Positions 29,026 to 38,610 of a DNA stretch of 64,000 bases are shown here, one piece after another. Under the pieces are notes generated by a model. The model saw nothing but the letters and a program-made list of their open reading frames with translations. It ran no database searches and was not told the origin of the DNA. Numbering within the stretch: position 1 is the first letter of the stretch; the number at the start of each line of letters is the position of its first letter. Both the position numbers and the translations under genes were made by a program. Source of the DNA: Methylococcales bacterium (GTDB lineage: Bacteria > Pseudomonadota > Gammaproteobacteria > Methylococcales > Methylomonadaceae); contig JASMBU010000007.1 of assembly GCA_030753675.1 (NCBI GenBank), positions 1 through 64,000 of the forward strand, given 5' to 3'.

Positions 29026-29535
29026 TTAATCAGGAAGCGGTGTTATTACCGTTTCCAGTGTTGATGTGTTCTTTTTAATTGCTTTGGTTTCAGTGGTGGA
29101 TTCAAAAAAGCTCAGGACAGATTGAGAAAGTGTTTTATCAATGATTCGTTTAGGGATATCAATAGTTTTTTCGATAGACAACTTTAGGGTGGCAATGTTG
29201 CTGGGACGATAGTCGCCTTGAACGCCGATGAGTTTATCACCTTCAAAAAATAGGGATATTTTTTTCTGCACACGTGGCTTTCCTCCGGCTTGAAGGGAGT
29301 AAAGGTAATCCCAGCGGCGTTCATGAAAAATATCTTTTAGCATTGGACTGCCCATGATAAATAGGACTTGTCGTTTACTCATGTTGGGTCGAAGTTGATT
29401 GATGACATCTTGAGAAATCATATTTCCTTGCTGGATATCTAACGAATAAACGCCAGGAATACGGTCTAAAAAATAGCTGCAAGATGGTAATAGAAAAATA
29501 CTAGCAATAAGCGAGCAAGACCGAATCAATTTCAT
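29026..29535 (-). CDS. bamE: Outer-membrane assembly lipoprotein BamE
   Basis: Lipoprotein subunit of the BAM complex that inserts beta-barrels. The signal peptide ends in the lipobox LPSC with Cys19. GVYSLDIQQGNMISQDVIN and LRPNMSKRQVLFIMGSPML are the characteristic BamE core. At 169 aa it is longer than E. coli BamE (113) through a C-terminal Ser/Thr-rich tail, as also seen in Pseudomonas OmlA-type proteins. It is convergent with rnfH and divergent from fur, the standard arrangement. Confidence 0.94.
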   Translation of the reverse strand: MKLIRSCSLIASIFLLPSCSYFLDRIPGVYSLDIQQGNMISQDVINQLRPNMSKRQVLFIMGSPMLKDIFHERRWDYLYSLQAGGKPRVQKKISLFFEGDKLIGVQGDYRPSNIATLKLSIEKTIDIPKRIIDKTLSQSVLSFFESTTETKAIKKNTSTLETVITPLPD

Positions 29536-29571
29536 GATATCTCTAGGCTGTAATTTATAAAAGTATGTTTA

Positions 29572-29600
29572 ATTATAGAGTTATTATCGCAGAATAGTAA
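29572..29600 (-). promoter_or_regulatory. Possible promoter of bamE
   Basis: On the minus strand a perfect TATAAT (29572-29577) lies 17 nt downstream of TTACTA (29595-29600). It falls in the divergent bamE-fur spacer, about 37 nt before the bamE start. Confidence 0.42.
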
Positions 29601-29670
29601 AAACAATAAAACGGACTCAAGTAAAAGCGCTACAATAAAAGATGATTGTATAGTTAGTCAGGAGTAATTT

Positions 29671-30087
29671 TTGGAAACGAAGGAATTAAGGAATTTTGGC
29701 TTAAAGGCCACCCTTCCTCGGATTAAGATTTTAGAAATTCTTGAACGTCAAATACAGTCTTCAAATCATCATCTAACGGCTGAACAAATTTACAAGATTT
29801 TAATTAAGAGTGATGAGGATGTTGGATTGGCAACGGTTTATCGTGTGTTAACCCAGTTTGAATCTTCAGGAATTGTAAGGCGACATCATTTCGAAGGTGG
29901 AAATTCAGTTTTTGAGCTTGAAAGCGGTACGCATCATGACCATATCTTATGTGTTAAATGTGGTCAGGTTGCCGAATTTACTGATGATATTATTGAGCAG
30001 CGACAAAAAGAAGTCGCTACGAGATTGGGTTTTACCTTAACCGACCATAGCCTTTATTTATATGGTTATTGTACTGCGTGTAAATAA
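29671..30087 (+). CDS. fur: Ferric uptake regulator Fur
   Basis: Iron-responsive repressor of iron uptake. The TTG start is supported by AGGAG at 29660-29664, 6 nt upstream, and by family alignment, since the chain opens ETKELRNFGLKATLPR. The winged helix is followed by the dimer/metal domain, with GTHHDHILCVKCGQ supplying His ligands and the first CxxC, and YGYCTACK the second. The 138 aa length is typical. No clear Fur box is seen in the upstream spacer. The rare TTG start may limit translation. Confidence 0.97.
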   Translation: METKELRNFGLKATLPRIKILEILERQIQSSNHHLTAEQIYKILIKSDEDVGLATVYRVLTQFESSGIVRRHHFEGGNSVFELESGTHHDHILCVKCGQVAEFTDDIIEQRQKEVATRLGFTLTDHSLYLYGYCTACK

Positions 30088-30126
30088 AACACCTTTTCTT
30101 GACTGCGACTAAAATATTTTTATTTC

Positions 30127-31374
30127 ATGTTTAGACCCCTTGTACTTTATATTGGTTTGCGCTACATGCGCGGTAGGCAGCGTACTCAATTTATTTCATT
30201 TATCACGCTGACCTCTGTTTTAGGTATTGCTCTGGGTGTTAGTGCCTTAATAACGGTACTTTCTGTCATGAATGGATTTGAATCTGAACTCAGAGCACGT
30301 ATTTTAGGTATGACTTCACATACGACGGTTACTGGGCGAATGAATCGATTGACAAATTGGCAAGCGGTTCAGAAGAAGGTGATTAATGAAGCGCACATTG
30401 AAGGTGTAGCCCCTTTTGTGGATGGTCAGGTCATGATCAGTGCTGGCAAACGTGTCAGTGGAACCCTAGTTAGAGGGGTTTATCCAGAATATGAATCACG
30501 CGTTTCTTCTATCGCTGAGAAAATGACTGTTGGGTCCTTAGGTCTTTTGAAATCAGGTGAATACGGTATTATTTTAGGCGCTGAATTAGCCGGTTATTTA
30601 GGTGTTGCAGTTGGCGAAAGAGTGACAGTTATTAGTCCACAACTTAATGCGACTCCCGCGGGTGTTTTGCCACGCCTAAGGCGATTCACGGTGATTGGTT
30701 TATTTAAGGTTGGAATGTATGAGTACGATCGCAATATGGCTGTTATGCATCTTACAGATGCGGCTAAGCTGTTTAGGTTGGCTGATAGCGTGAGTGGTTT
30801 GCGATTAAAATTGGATGATTTATTCAAAGCGCCTCTCATTGCCCGTACCCTAGCCGATAAGTTTTACGGCCAGTACCGCATCAGTGATTGGACACAATCA
30901 CACAGTAATTTTTTTCGTGCGATACAGACCGAAAAGCGAGTGATGTTTATCATTCTATTACTGATCGTTGCGGTGGCAGCTTTTAATATAGTTTCGACGT
31001 TGGTCATGGTGGTTACCGATAAGCGTGGTGAGATTGCTATCTTAAGAACCCAAGGACTAACCCCGAGAGCTGTTATGGGGATTTTTATTATTTTAGGCTC
31101 GATGATTGGATTGATTGGTACGGGTTTAGGGATAATGGGAGGCTTGGCATTAGCGTTAAATATTGAAACGATTGTGCCAGCGATTGAAAGTTTTATGGGC
31201 GTCCAGTTTTTGGCAGCGGATGTTTATTATATTAGTGACTTACCTTCTAAATTAATTTGGTCTGATGTTTGGGTTATTGCGATAATGTCACTGGTTTTAA
31301 CTTTATTAGCTACGCTTTATCCGGCTTGGCAAGCCTCGCGTGTTAACCCAGCCGAAGTTCTTCGTTATGAGTAA
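30127..31374 (+). CDS. lolC: Lipoprotein-releasing ABC permease LolC/LolF
   Basis: Inner-membrane permease of the Lol system that extracts outer-membrane lipoproteins for LolA. The 415 aa protein has the usual four helices: one at the N-terminus (after YIGLRYMRGRQRTQFISF) and three at the C-terminus around a large periplasmic domain with MNGFESELR. FtsX-type sequence IAILRTQGLTPRAVMGIF is present. Only one permease gene accompanies lolD and lolE is absent here, so it may be the homodimeric LolF type; sequence alone does not separate the two. It overlaps lolD by 8 nt. Confidence 0.93.
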   Translation: MFRPLVLYIGLRYMRGRQRTQFISFITLTSVLGIALGVSALITVLSVMNGFESELRARILGMTSHTTVTGRMNRLTNWQAVQKKVINEAHIEGVAPFVDGQVMISAGKRVSGTLVRGVYPEYESRVSSIAEKMTVGSLGLLKSGEYGIILGAELAGYLGVAVGERVTVISPQLNATPAGVLPRLRRFTVIGLFKVGMYEYDRNMAVMHLTDAAKLFRLADSVSGLRLKLDDLFKAPLIARTLADKFYGQYRISDWTQSHSNFFRAIQTEKRVMFIILLLIVAVAAFNIVSTLVMVVTDKRGEIAILRTQGLTPRAVMGIFIILGSMIGLIGTGLGIMGGLALALNIETIVPAIESFMGVQFLAADVYYISDLPSKLIWSDVWVIAIMSLVLTLLATLYPAWQASRVNPAEVLRYE

Positions 31375-32047
31375 GAGCGTCTTCTTAGAGACTAAAAAGT
31401 TAGTTAAATATTATCGTCAAGGCAATCTTGACGTAAGTGTTTTGAAAGGTATCGATCTGGTTGTTAATCAGGGTGATCAAATAGCCATTATGGGTGCCTC
31501 AGGATCTGGAAAGAGCACCTTGTTACATCTTTTAGGCGGTTTGGATGAAGCAACAAGTGGCGATGTTTTGCTGGATGGCTCCAATATTAGAGACCTTGGG
31601 CAGCAGAAACTTGCCGCAATTAGAAATAAATCATTGGGATTTATCTATCAATTTCATCATTTATTGGCAGAATTTGACGCTGTTGAGAATGTCGCCATGC
31701 CTCTATTAATTAGTGGAGTATCTGTAACCCAGTCGCGCAAAAAAGCAAAACAATTATTGGAAAGAGTGGGTCTAGGGCATCGATTACACCATAAACCTGC
31801 TGAGTTATCAGGAGGCGAGCGACAACGGGCTGCCGTTGCCAGAGCATTAATTAATAATCCTAAGTGTGTTCTTGCCGATGAGCCAACTGGAAACTTGGAC
31901 AGTGCTTCAGCTGAGCAGCTTTATCAGCTCATGGTAGAGTTGAATAAGGAGATGGCTGTTAGTTTCTTAATTGTCACGCATGACAAGGCATTAGCAGAGA
32001 GAATGGATACCGTATTACATTTGGAAGATGGATTGATTACGGCTTAA
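31367..32047 (+). CDS. lolD: Lipoprotein-releasing ABC ATPase LolD
   Basis: ATPase of the Lol exporter. The ATG at 31367 lies inside the end of lolC and gives 226 aa; a longer frame from 31340 has no support. Walker A is GASGSGKST near residue 43, the ABC signature LSGGERQRAAVARAL near 147, and Walker B CVLADEPTGNLD near 165. The Q-loop FIYQFHHLLAEFDAVENV is LolD-like. Its stop overlaps the convergent DUF2062 gene by 4 nt. Confidence 0.97.
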   Translation: MSKSVFLETKKLVKYYRQGNLDVSVLKGIDLVVNQGDQIAIMGASGSGKSTLLHLLGGLDEATSGDVLLDGSNIRDLGQQKLAAIRNKSLGFIYQFHHLLAEFDAVENVAMPLLISGVSVTQSRKKAKQLLERVGLGHRLHHKPAELSGGERQRAAVARALINNPKCVLADEPTGNLDSASAEQLYQLMVELNKEMAVSFLIVTHDKALAERMDTVLHLEDGLITA

Positions 32048-32556
32048 GCTTTACGGTTTCTTTTTTTCCAGCTGGATCGGACCTGATAGCGCCAAGCACA
32101 ATGAATACCAAAAAAACCTAGAATTGAGCTGCCGACGCCTAGAATAAAGCAGCCGACAAGAAAAGGTTGCCAGCTATCACCCAGCGTTGCCAAGATGTTA
32201 TCTACGGAGAAAATAAATTCAGCTTCTGATGGGGGTATTTGCATCGCCCACAAGCCGACTAGATACGCAAAATAGAACATTGGGGGCATTGTCAGTGGAT
32301 TGGTAATCCAAACAAGGGCAACAGATATGGCTAAATGTGCTCGAAAATAAAAAGCAACACCTGCGGCCATCGCCATTTGTGTTGGCAAGGGAACCCAGGC
32401 AAAGAACAGTCCAATAGCAAATGCCTTCGCGACAGAACGTCTATTTAAATGCCATAAGTTAGGATCATGTAATCGCTCACCTAGAAATTTGAGGCTTTTG
32501 TTACTCTTTATAGTTTCATCACTGGGCATGAAACGTTTAATTATTTTTTTAGCCAT
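32044..32556 (-). CDS. DUF2062 family membrane protein
   Basis: A 170 aa membrane protein of the DUF2062 family. Family features are HLNRRSVAKAFAIGLFFAW near residue 45, VPLPTQM, and ITNPLTMPPMFYFAYLVG near 90. Two to three hydrophobic helices are flanked by basic ends. Function is unknown. As I recall, it often lies between lol genes and comEC in Pseudomonas-like genomes, which matches its position here. Confidence 0.88.
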   Translation of the reverse strand: MAKKIIKRFMPSDETIKSNKSLKFLGERLHDPNLWHLNRRSVAKAFAIGLFFAWVPLPTQMAMAAGVAFYFRAHLAISVALVWITNPLTMPPMFYFAYLVGLWAMQIPPSEAEFIFSVDNILATLGDSWQPFLVGCFILGVGSSILGFFGIHCAWRYQVRSSWKKRNRKA

Positions 32557-32688
32557 AAATCTTATTTATTCGGTGTTTTTATCAAGCTATGAGCGTTAAT
32601 TCGAAGACATGGTAATTCATCTCCTCTAGAAAGTCACTTTAATTCAAATACCCTTAGTCATACCCCTTAAAAAGATAAAGAGCTATGG

Positions 32689-34835
32689 GTTGTCATAGTT
32701 AAAAGAATTACAGCATTTGTTTTAGGCATAGTGGTCTATTTGACGGGCTGTTATTTTATTCATTTGAACAGTTGAGTTGGTTTGTCGCTGTTGTGTTCGC
32801 TATCGGGTTGTTTTATTGCATGCGAACGTATGTGTTCTTTTTTTTAGCGGGTATCGTTTGGGTTGTTAGTTGGGACTTATGGCAAAGTGAGGGGCAATTA
32901 TCAAGTGCCTTGGAGGGGCAAGATATTAACGTAATGGTATTGTTACTGGACTACCGGTAGGCGATAAAAGTCGTATGAAGTTTGATTTAAATGTGTTGTC
33001 TTTTGAACATAGTGCCTTTTCAGAGAAAATAAGATTAAATTTTGGTATCACCTCCCTGAGGCCATCAGAACTGGGCAATACTGGCAATTGATCGTTCGTT
33101 TGAAGAAGCCGCATGGTTATTCGAATCCAGGGAGCTTTAATAATGAGCAGTGGTTGTTTATTCAGGGCATTGGCGCCACAGGTTATGTGCGTTCTCGATC
33201 TCCTGAAATACAATTAATGGCTTCAAGCAATAAAATTTTTAGTGTCGATTGGCGTCAATATTTTCAGGCGTTATTAACTAAACAAATAGGGCGCTCACCG
33301 TATTACGGGATTGCAGAAGCTTTGGTTATGGGTTGATATTACCACCGAGCAGTGGCAGTTATTTAAAAAGACAGGAACCATTCATTTAATGGTTATTTCT
33401 GGGCTACATATTGGTTTAATCGGTGCAATTGTTTATTTTATTGTTCTTAAAGGGTTACGGTGTTTACGTGTTTGTCAGCCTCTCCTCCGCGAATTGCCGC
33501 TTTGATAACCATTGTCGCTGCGCCATCCTATGCGGCACTTGCAGGCTTTACGATCCCGACACAACGCGCATTGATTATGCTTGTAGCGATTATGTTAAGT
33601 GTTATTTGGCAACGCCACAGTTGCACATTTAGGGTGCTTTTTGGGCGTTATTAGTCATTGTCATGATTAATCCACTGTCCACTTTGTCGCAAGGATTGTG
33701 GTTATCTTTTTTGGCTGTGTGGTTGATACAGTATGTGGTGACTGCACGATTAAAGCCAGTCGGGTAGGGCTTTCAGCAATTAAAGTCCATTTTGTGTTAA
33801 TGATTGGTTTAATGCCTTTGTTAATCGTATTCTTTAAACAATGTTCCTTGCTCTCACCGATAGCTAATTTTGTTGTTGTTCCACTGGTCACATTTTGGAT
33901 TGTTCCTCTTTTATCGTTATGTGTGATAACGAGTCTTTTTTCTGATGCTTTGGGCCTGTTTGTTTTTAAGTTTGTTGAAGTGGGTTTTGATTTTTTATTG
34001 ACTTGGTTGTCATTTTTGGCCAAGTATGATTTTTCTATTGTACACCTTGCCAATTCAAATACCGTGTACTGGGTGTTAGCGATTTTAGGCGCTATGGTGT
34101 TAATGATGCCACGCGGATTGTCTAATCGTTGGTTAAGTGCTGTGTTATTAGCACGGAGCGTCCCTGAAAAGATTAATCGTGACGAATATCGCTTAACGCT
34201 ACTGGATGTAGGACAAGGATTATCAGTCGTGGTGCAAACGGCAACACATATTTTAATTTATGATACTGACGCTCGTTTTTCATCAGGAGATATCGGCGAG
34301 CGAGTCGTGATTCCATTTCTGAGGGTTAATAATTTAAAACATATTGATGTTTTGGTGGTTAGTGATAATGATCATTCAGGAGGTGTGCAGTCAATTGTTA
34401 ATGCTATGGATGTCAAATCAATACTCGCCAGGGATAAAACAATTTTCCTCGAGGAATAATAATTCCTGTGTTTTAAAAATATCATCCCCCTTAGGGTCGG
34501 TGCTTTTGCCCAGAGATATTGAATTTCAAAGAGAAGTTTTTCTCACAAAACATCACCGCGAACAATTAAAAGTAGATGTTTTGATTGCTCCTCACCATGG
34601 TAGTAATACCTCGTCGTCTGGAGAGTTTTTGTCTGCTGTGAGTCCGCGCTGGGTATTGATACCAGTAGGTTACCGGAATCGATTTAAATTGCCATGGCCC
34701 GAGGTTCTAGAGCGCTATCATTGTTATGATATTAGCGCATTCAATGTTTCTAAGACAGGAGCCCTGACTGTGGATTTCAGGGCGGATAAACTTTATCTAT
34801 CCGCTTATCGTGATCATCAGAAAAGATATTATTAA
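32689..34835 (+). pseudogene. comEC: comEC/rec2 DNA-uptake channel, degraded
   Basis: Remnant of the inner-membrane channel that imports single-stranded DNA during natural transformation. Pieces of one ComEC-like protein follow in order but in different frames. The N-terminal helices include FVLGIVVYL and EQLSWFVAVVFAIG, and the OB-like region includes GIVTGLPVGDKSRMKF and QYWQLIVRLKKPHGYSNPG. The competence-domain core is HLMVISGLHIGLIGA and [16 protein letters not shown]. The metallo-beta-lactamase-like part has LDVGQGLSVVVQT, VVSDNDHSGGVQ and APHHGSNTSSSG. The frame changes near 32745, 32930, 33071, 33332, 33480, 33630, 33760 and 34440. About 45-60 codons are missing at the last junction. 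No start codon remains in the first frame. Neighbouring genes are intact, so decay is more likely than sequencing error. Confidence 0.93.
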
Positions 34836-34841
34836 TCTCAG

Positions 34842-35371
34842 TTAGCGGTGTCTAGACGGTTCTAAGCATGACGATAAAATAAATCGCAACATGAGTAATA
34901 CGATGGTAACAGGATAGGCGATAAAATGATTGGTTAAGAATAAACTGGCGATGACTGCGGCGAATATAAAAATATTATAAAATTTAAGATGATCTGAATA
35001 ATAGGTTAATGCTTGAATCTTATCTTGATCAAATCAATGTCTTCGATTGACAAAACAAGGGCGCTTATAGCCGTTAAAATGATAAAAAAGAAAGGAAATA
35101 GGTAGAACATTGGAGCATTAACGCGGTAATAGTCGTGCCAGCGATAAAACCAAATAAGCACAGTGCCGGTGGCAAAGAGATCAAATTTAAATCCCACAGG
35201 GATTTTTTTGATGACACTTGCCACCCCTTGCTATGGTAATAAAAAATAACCCAATGTAGGTTGACTCAGACAGTTTAAAAAGTGTCTGAAAGTCATGTTG
35301 GTTTTGTGCTAAGAGACTTAAGGATAAGTTAAAAATGATAAATAAAGGCATCTTTAGTCGTAGAGAGTCAT
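34842..35371 (-). pseudogene. Degraded gene for a multi-pass membrane protein
   Basis: On the minus strand three consecutive hydrophobic reading-frame pieces join into one protein-like sequence of about 170 aa. The first runs from about 35351 (PLFIIFNLSLSLLAQ, then TYIGLFFITIARG). The second is a 72-codon piece from 35224 to 35006 (VIKKIPVGFKFDLF, APMFYLFPFFFII). The third runs from about 35015 to the stop at 34842 (ALTYYSDHLKFYNIF, HFIAYPVTIVLLML). Frame changes fall near 35225 and 35012. Four to six membrane helices are implied. I do not recognise the family. Its place right after the comEC remnant suggests a shared zone of decay. Confidence 0.65.
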
Positions 35372-35573
35372 GTAACAGTCTCTATTGGGTTTGTTGTTAG
35401 GTGCTTTAAGGCGGTTATTAACGATATCAATAAAGTTATCTTTTTAATTTAACCTATTACGATCACCTTTCATAGTTTAGCAACCTAATTTAAAGTAAAA
35501 TCACCGTATGTTGTTTTGTGGTTATGGTTTAATTGAATTTTGCCACTAACCTCGATATTGAGGATTAATAAGA

Positions 35574-36842
35574 GTGAGTGCTGTTTTGAACATTAAAGAA
35601 TATATGCAAGGTCTTGGCGTTAATGCGAAAGCAGCGGCGAGTATTTTGAAGGCTGTTGAGAGTGATAAAAAGAATGCGGCTTTAATAGTCATTGCCCAAC
35701 GAATTAGAGACAATAAAGAGCAATTAATTGTCGAGAATAAAAAAGATTTGGAAAGAGGGCAGATGCAAGGGTTAGAAGCTGCTCTTTTAGATCGATTAGC
35801 ACTCACGCCTACACGTATTGAGGCAATGGCTGAAGGGCTAGAGCAAGTTGCCGCCTTACCTGATCCGGTTGGAGAGATTAGTGACTTAAATTATCGACCT
35901 AGTGGGATACAGGTGGGGAAAATGCGTGTTCCATTAGGCGTTGTTGGAATTATTTATGAATCGAGGCCGAATGTAACGGCAGATGCTGCTGCTTTATGTT
36001 TGAAGTCTGGTAATGCAACTATTCTAAGAGGTGGGTCAGAAGCGATTCACTCTAATCAAGCGATTGCGGCGTGTATCCAAGAAGGATTAGCCGAGGTTGG
36101 ATTACCTATTGCTGCTGTTCAGGTCGTGGAAACGACTGATCGAGATGCCGTTGGCGAAATGATTACGATGAGTTCTTATATTGATGTGATTGTGCCACGA
36201 GGTGGAAAAGGTCTGATTCAGCGCATATCAAGTGAAGCAAGTATTGCAGTGATTAAACATCTAGACGGCATTTGTCATGTCTATATTGATGATGATGCTG
36301 ATATTAACAAAGCCGTTAAGATTGCCTTTAATTCCAAAGCACAGCGTTATGGTGTCTGTAATGCAATGGAGACATTATTAGTTTCAGAAGGGATTGCAAA
36401 AGATGTCTTGCCTGAATTAGGGCGTCAATTCTCACAACAAGGGATTGAGTTAAGAGGGTGCCCTAAGACCTGTGCGTTAATCCCAGGTTGTTTGCGTGCC
36501 TCGGATGAAGATTGGAGTACGGAGTACTTAGCACCTATTTTAGCCATTAAAATTGTAGCAGGCCTTGACGATGCAATAACACATATTGAACAATTTAGTT
36601 CTGCGCATACGGAGTCCATTGTGACAGAAAATTATAGTGTGGCCAGGCGGTTTCTGAGAGAAGTTGATTCCAGTTCCGTTATGGTGAATGCCTCCACGCG
36701 TTTTGCGGATGGTTTTGAATACGGGTTAGGTGCTGAAATTGGTATTAGCACCGATAAGTTACATGCCCGAGGCCCCGTGGGATTGGAAGGTTTGACTACA
36801 TTGAAATATATTGTTTTGGGTGATGGACAAATTAGAACCTAA
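35574..36842 (+). CDS. proA: Gamma-glutamyl phosphate reductase
   Basis: Second step of proline synthesis, reducing gamma-glutamyl phosphate to glutamate semialdehyde. The GTG start has GAGG 10 nt upstream. Aldehyde-dehydrogenase-like motifs include [33 protein letters not shown] and the catalytic Cys in [14 protein letters not shown]. The C-terminal [11 protein letters not shown] is in the variant form [11 protein letters not shown]. The 422 aa length is normal. nadD begins inside its last codons. Confidence 0.97.
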   Translation: MSAVLNIKEYMQGLGVNAKAAASILKAVESDKKNAALIVIAQRIRDNKEQLIVENKKDLERGQMQGLEAALLDRLALTPTRIEAMAEGLEQVAALPDPVGEISDLNYRPSGIQVGKMRVPLGVVGIIYESRPNVTADAAALCLKSGNATILRGGSEAIHSNQAIAACIQEGLAEVGLPIAAVQVVETTDRDAVGEMITMSSYIDVIVPRGGKGLIQRISSEASIAVIKHLDGICHVYIDDDADINKAVKIAFNSKAQRYGVCNAMETLLVSEGIAKDVLPELGRQFSQQGIELRGCPKTCALIPGCLRASDEDWSTEYLAPILAIKIVAGLDDAITHIEQFSSAHTESIVTENYSVARRFLREVDSSSVMVNASTRFADGFEYGLGAEIGISTDKLHARGPVGLEGLTTLKYIVLGDGQIRT

Positions 36843-37491
36843 AAATAAGGCTATGATCGGTGTCTATGGCGGGACTTTTGATCCAGTTCATTTTGGTCAT
36901 TTGCGGACTATTTTAGATGTTAAAGAGCGTCTTGGTTTGAAGCAGATTCGATTGGTTCTCTGTGCTCAGCCTGTACATCGAGGTCGGCCTAGTGCGACGG
37001 TGCAGCATCGCTTTGCTATGTTGCAACAAGCAACAGAAAATATTCCTGATTTTATCGTTGATACACAAGAAATGGTTCGCGATAAACCGTCCTATATGAT
37101 TGAGACATTAAAGTCATTACGACAACAATTTGTACAGCAATCTTTAATACTGATTATTGGCGGCGATGCTTTTGAAAAGATTAACACATGGTTTCAATGG
37201 CAACAGTTATTTGATTACGCACATATTGTTGTGATGCAGCGCCCAGGGAGTAATATTGAGAATGTCAATTTAACTCTCTTTTTACAGGAAAAGTTGACTA
37301 AGAACGCTGCTGATCTAGCGCAAAAGGAGCAGGGTTATTTGTACTTTCAGAACGTTATCCAACTGGATATTTCAGCGACTCAAATTAGACAAAAGGTTGC
37401 ACAGCATGAAAGTATCGATTTTCTTCTGCCGAATAACATTATAAAATATATTAGAGATAATGATCTTTATCTTGGCGATTTTAATGCTTGA
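36823..37491 (+). CDS. nadD: Nicotinate-nucleotide adenylyltransferase
   Basis: Adenylates nicotinate mononucleotide in NAD synthesis. The nucleotidyltransferase motif [14 protein letters not shown] and the C-terminal ISATQIRQ (ISSTxxR type) are present, with [16 protein letters not shown] between them. The start is uncertain. ATG 36823 (222 aa, 20 nt inside proA) gives a short leader, while ATG 36853 begins directly at MIGVYGG but has a poorly spaced ribosome site. The proA-nadD-rsfS order is common in gammaproteobacteria. Confidence 0.95.
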   Translation: MDKLEPKNKAMIGVYGGTFDPVHFGHLRTILDVKERLGLKQIRLVLCAQPVHRGRPSATVQHRFAMLQQATENIPDFIVDTQEMVRDKPSYMIETLKSLRQQFVQQSLILIIGGDAFEKINTWFQWQQLFDYAHIVVMQRPGSNIENVNLTLFLQEKLTKNAADLAQKEQGYLYFQNVIQLDISATQIRQKVAQHESIDFLLPNNIIKYIRDNDLYLGDFNA

Positions 37492-37534
37492 TGAATTTTA
37501 TTAAAGTTGTGATAAACCTTAAATAGGATGCTAC

Positions 37535-37888
37535 ATGCAGATTGAAGAATTACGCACGGATGTTTCCCGTGTTTTAGATGAAAAAAAAGCCCTTGATATC
37601 GTACAAATTGATGTGCAAGGTAAAACCAGTATTTGTGATTTCATGGTGGTGGCAACGGGTACGTCAGAACGTCACCTTCAATCCTTAGCTAATTATATTG
37701 TTGAGTCTGTTAAAAAGGCAGGGGTAACCCCACTGGGTGTTGAAGGTAAACCGGGTGCCGATTGGGTTTTACTTGATTTGGGTGATGTGATTGTTCATTT
37801 AATGACCGCAAAGGCACGTGAGTTTTATGCTTTGGAGAAATTATGGGATCCTTCTCTAGTCGATGAAATAGAGGTCATTGAAGGTTAA
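37535..37888 (+). CDS. rsfS: Ribosomal silencing factor RsfS
   Basis: Binds ribosomal protein uL14 on the 50S subunit and blocks subunit joining in starvation. The 117 aa protein has the conserved core SICDFMVVATGTSERHLQS near residue 30, then GKPGADWVLLDLGDVIVHL. It follows nadD as usual. The next expected gene in many genomes, rlmH, is absent; a YciO/Sua5 gene follows instead. Confidence 0.96.
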   Translation: MQIEELRTDVSRVLDEKKALDIVQIDVQGKTSICDFMVVATGTSERHLQSLANYIVESVKKAGVTPLGVEGKPGADWVLLDLGDVIVHLMTAKAREFYALEKLWDPSLVDEIEVIEG

Positions 37889-37953
37889 ATTAGCCAGAGG
37901 CTTTTTTAATGGAATTATTAGGGTAAGCGAAATATTTCTTTTAAACTATCGGT

Positions 37954-38580
37954 ATGGCGCAATTCTTTTCAATTCATCCGCAAAACCCTCAAATACGACT
38001 TATTCGTCGTGCAGTCGATATTGTTCGAGCCGGTGGTGTGATTGCTTACCCAACAGATTCGTCTTATGCAATAGGGTGTCAGCTAGATAGTCAGACCGCT
38101 TTAAATAGAATATCTTCGATAAGACAATTAAATAATAAACATAATTTTACCTTGTTGTGTAAAGACTTGGCACAGGTGTCTAGCGTGGGGCGAATGAATA
38201 ATGAGGCTTTTAAGGTTATAAAAGCATTAATCCCTGGGCCGTTTACTTTTGTTTTGAAAGCGACCAAAGAAGTTCCGAAACAATTACAACACGCGAAACG
38301 AAAGACGATTGGTGTACGTTTACCTGACCATCGTGTTACCGAGGAGTTATTAAATGAATTTAAGGAGCCCCTATTTAGCACAACATTAATTTTACCGGGA
38401 GAACAGTCATCACTGATTGATCCCTATGAAATAAGAGAGCGTTTGGAAAAAGAAGTCGATTTGGTGATTGATTCGGGTATTGTCGATTATACGCCAACAA
38501 CTATTATTGCTTTTTCAGACGGTAAGCCCGATATTATTCGAGAAGGAAAAGGGGGAAACCCTTTGTTAGGAGCAACGTAG
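37954..38580 (+). CDS. YciO/Sua5-type threonylcarbamoyl-AMP synthase-like protein
   Basis: A 208 aa protein of the YrdC/Sua5/YciO fold, which forms threonylcarbamoyl-AMP from threonine, bicarbonate and ATP on the way to tRNA t6A. GGVIAYPTDSSYAIGCQ and IPGPFTFVLKAT are diagnostic, and IGVRLPDH lies in the nucleotide pocket. The form resembles E. coli YciO rather than TsaC, so it may be a paralogue with a different or weaker activity. It precedes a site-2 protease and scpAB, an arrangement I recall from other gammaproteobacteria. Confidence 0.88.
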   Translation: MAQFFSIHPQNPQIRLIRRAVDIVRAGGVIAYPTDSSYAIGCQLDSQTALNRISSIRQLNNKHNFTLLCKDLAQVSSVGRMNNEAFKVIKALIPGPFTFVLKATKEVPKQLQHAKRKTIGVRLPDHRVTEELLNEFKEPLFSTTLILPGEQSSLIDPYEIRERLEKEVDLVIDSGIVDYTPTTIIAFSDGKPDIIREGKGGNPLLGAT

Positions 38581-38610
38581 TTTTGAATTTTTTAAGAAGG
38601 GTAAACGAAT

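Noticed and set aside
29536-29670. Fur box for fur autoregulation
   Set aside because: No GATAAT-type inverted repeat array is visible in the bamE-fur spacer.
33667-34053. 128-codon minus-strand frame across comEC
   Set aside because: Low-complexity Thr/Lys content and overlap with the comEC remnant show it is a shadow of the degraded gene.
32689-34835. Assembly or homopolymer errors as the cause of the comEC frame changes
   Set aside because: About eight shifts plus an internal deletion cluster in this gene, while the neighbouring genes, some longer, are intact. Errors would be spread out.
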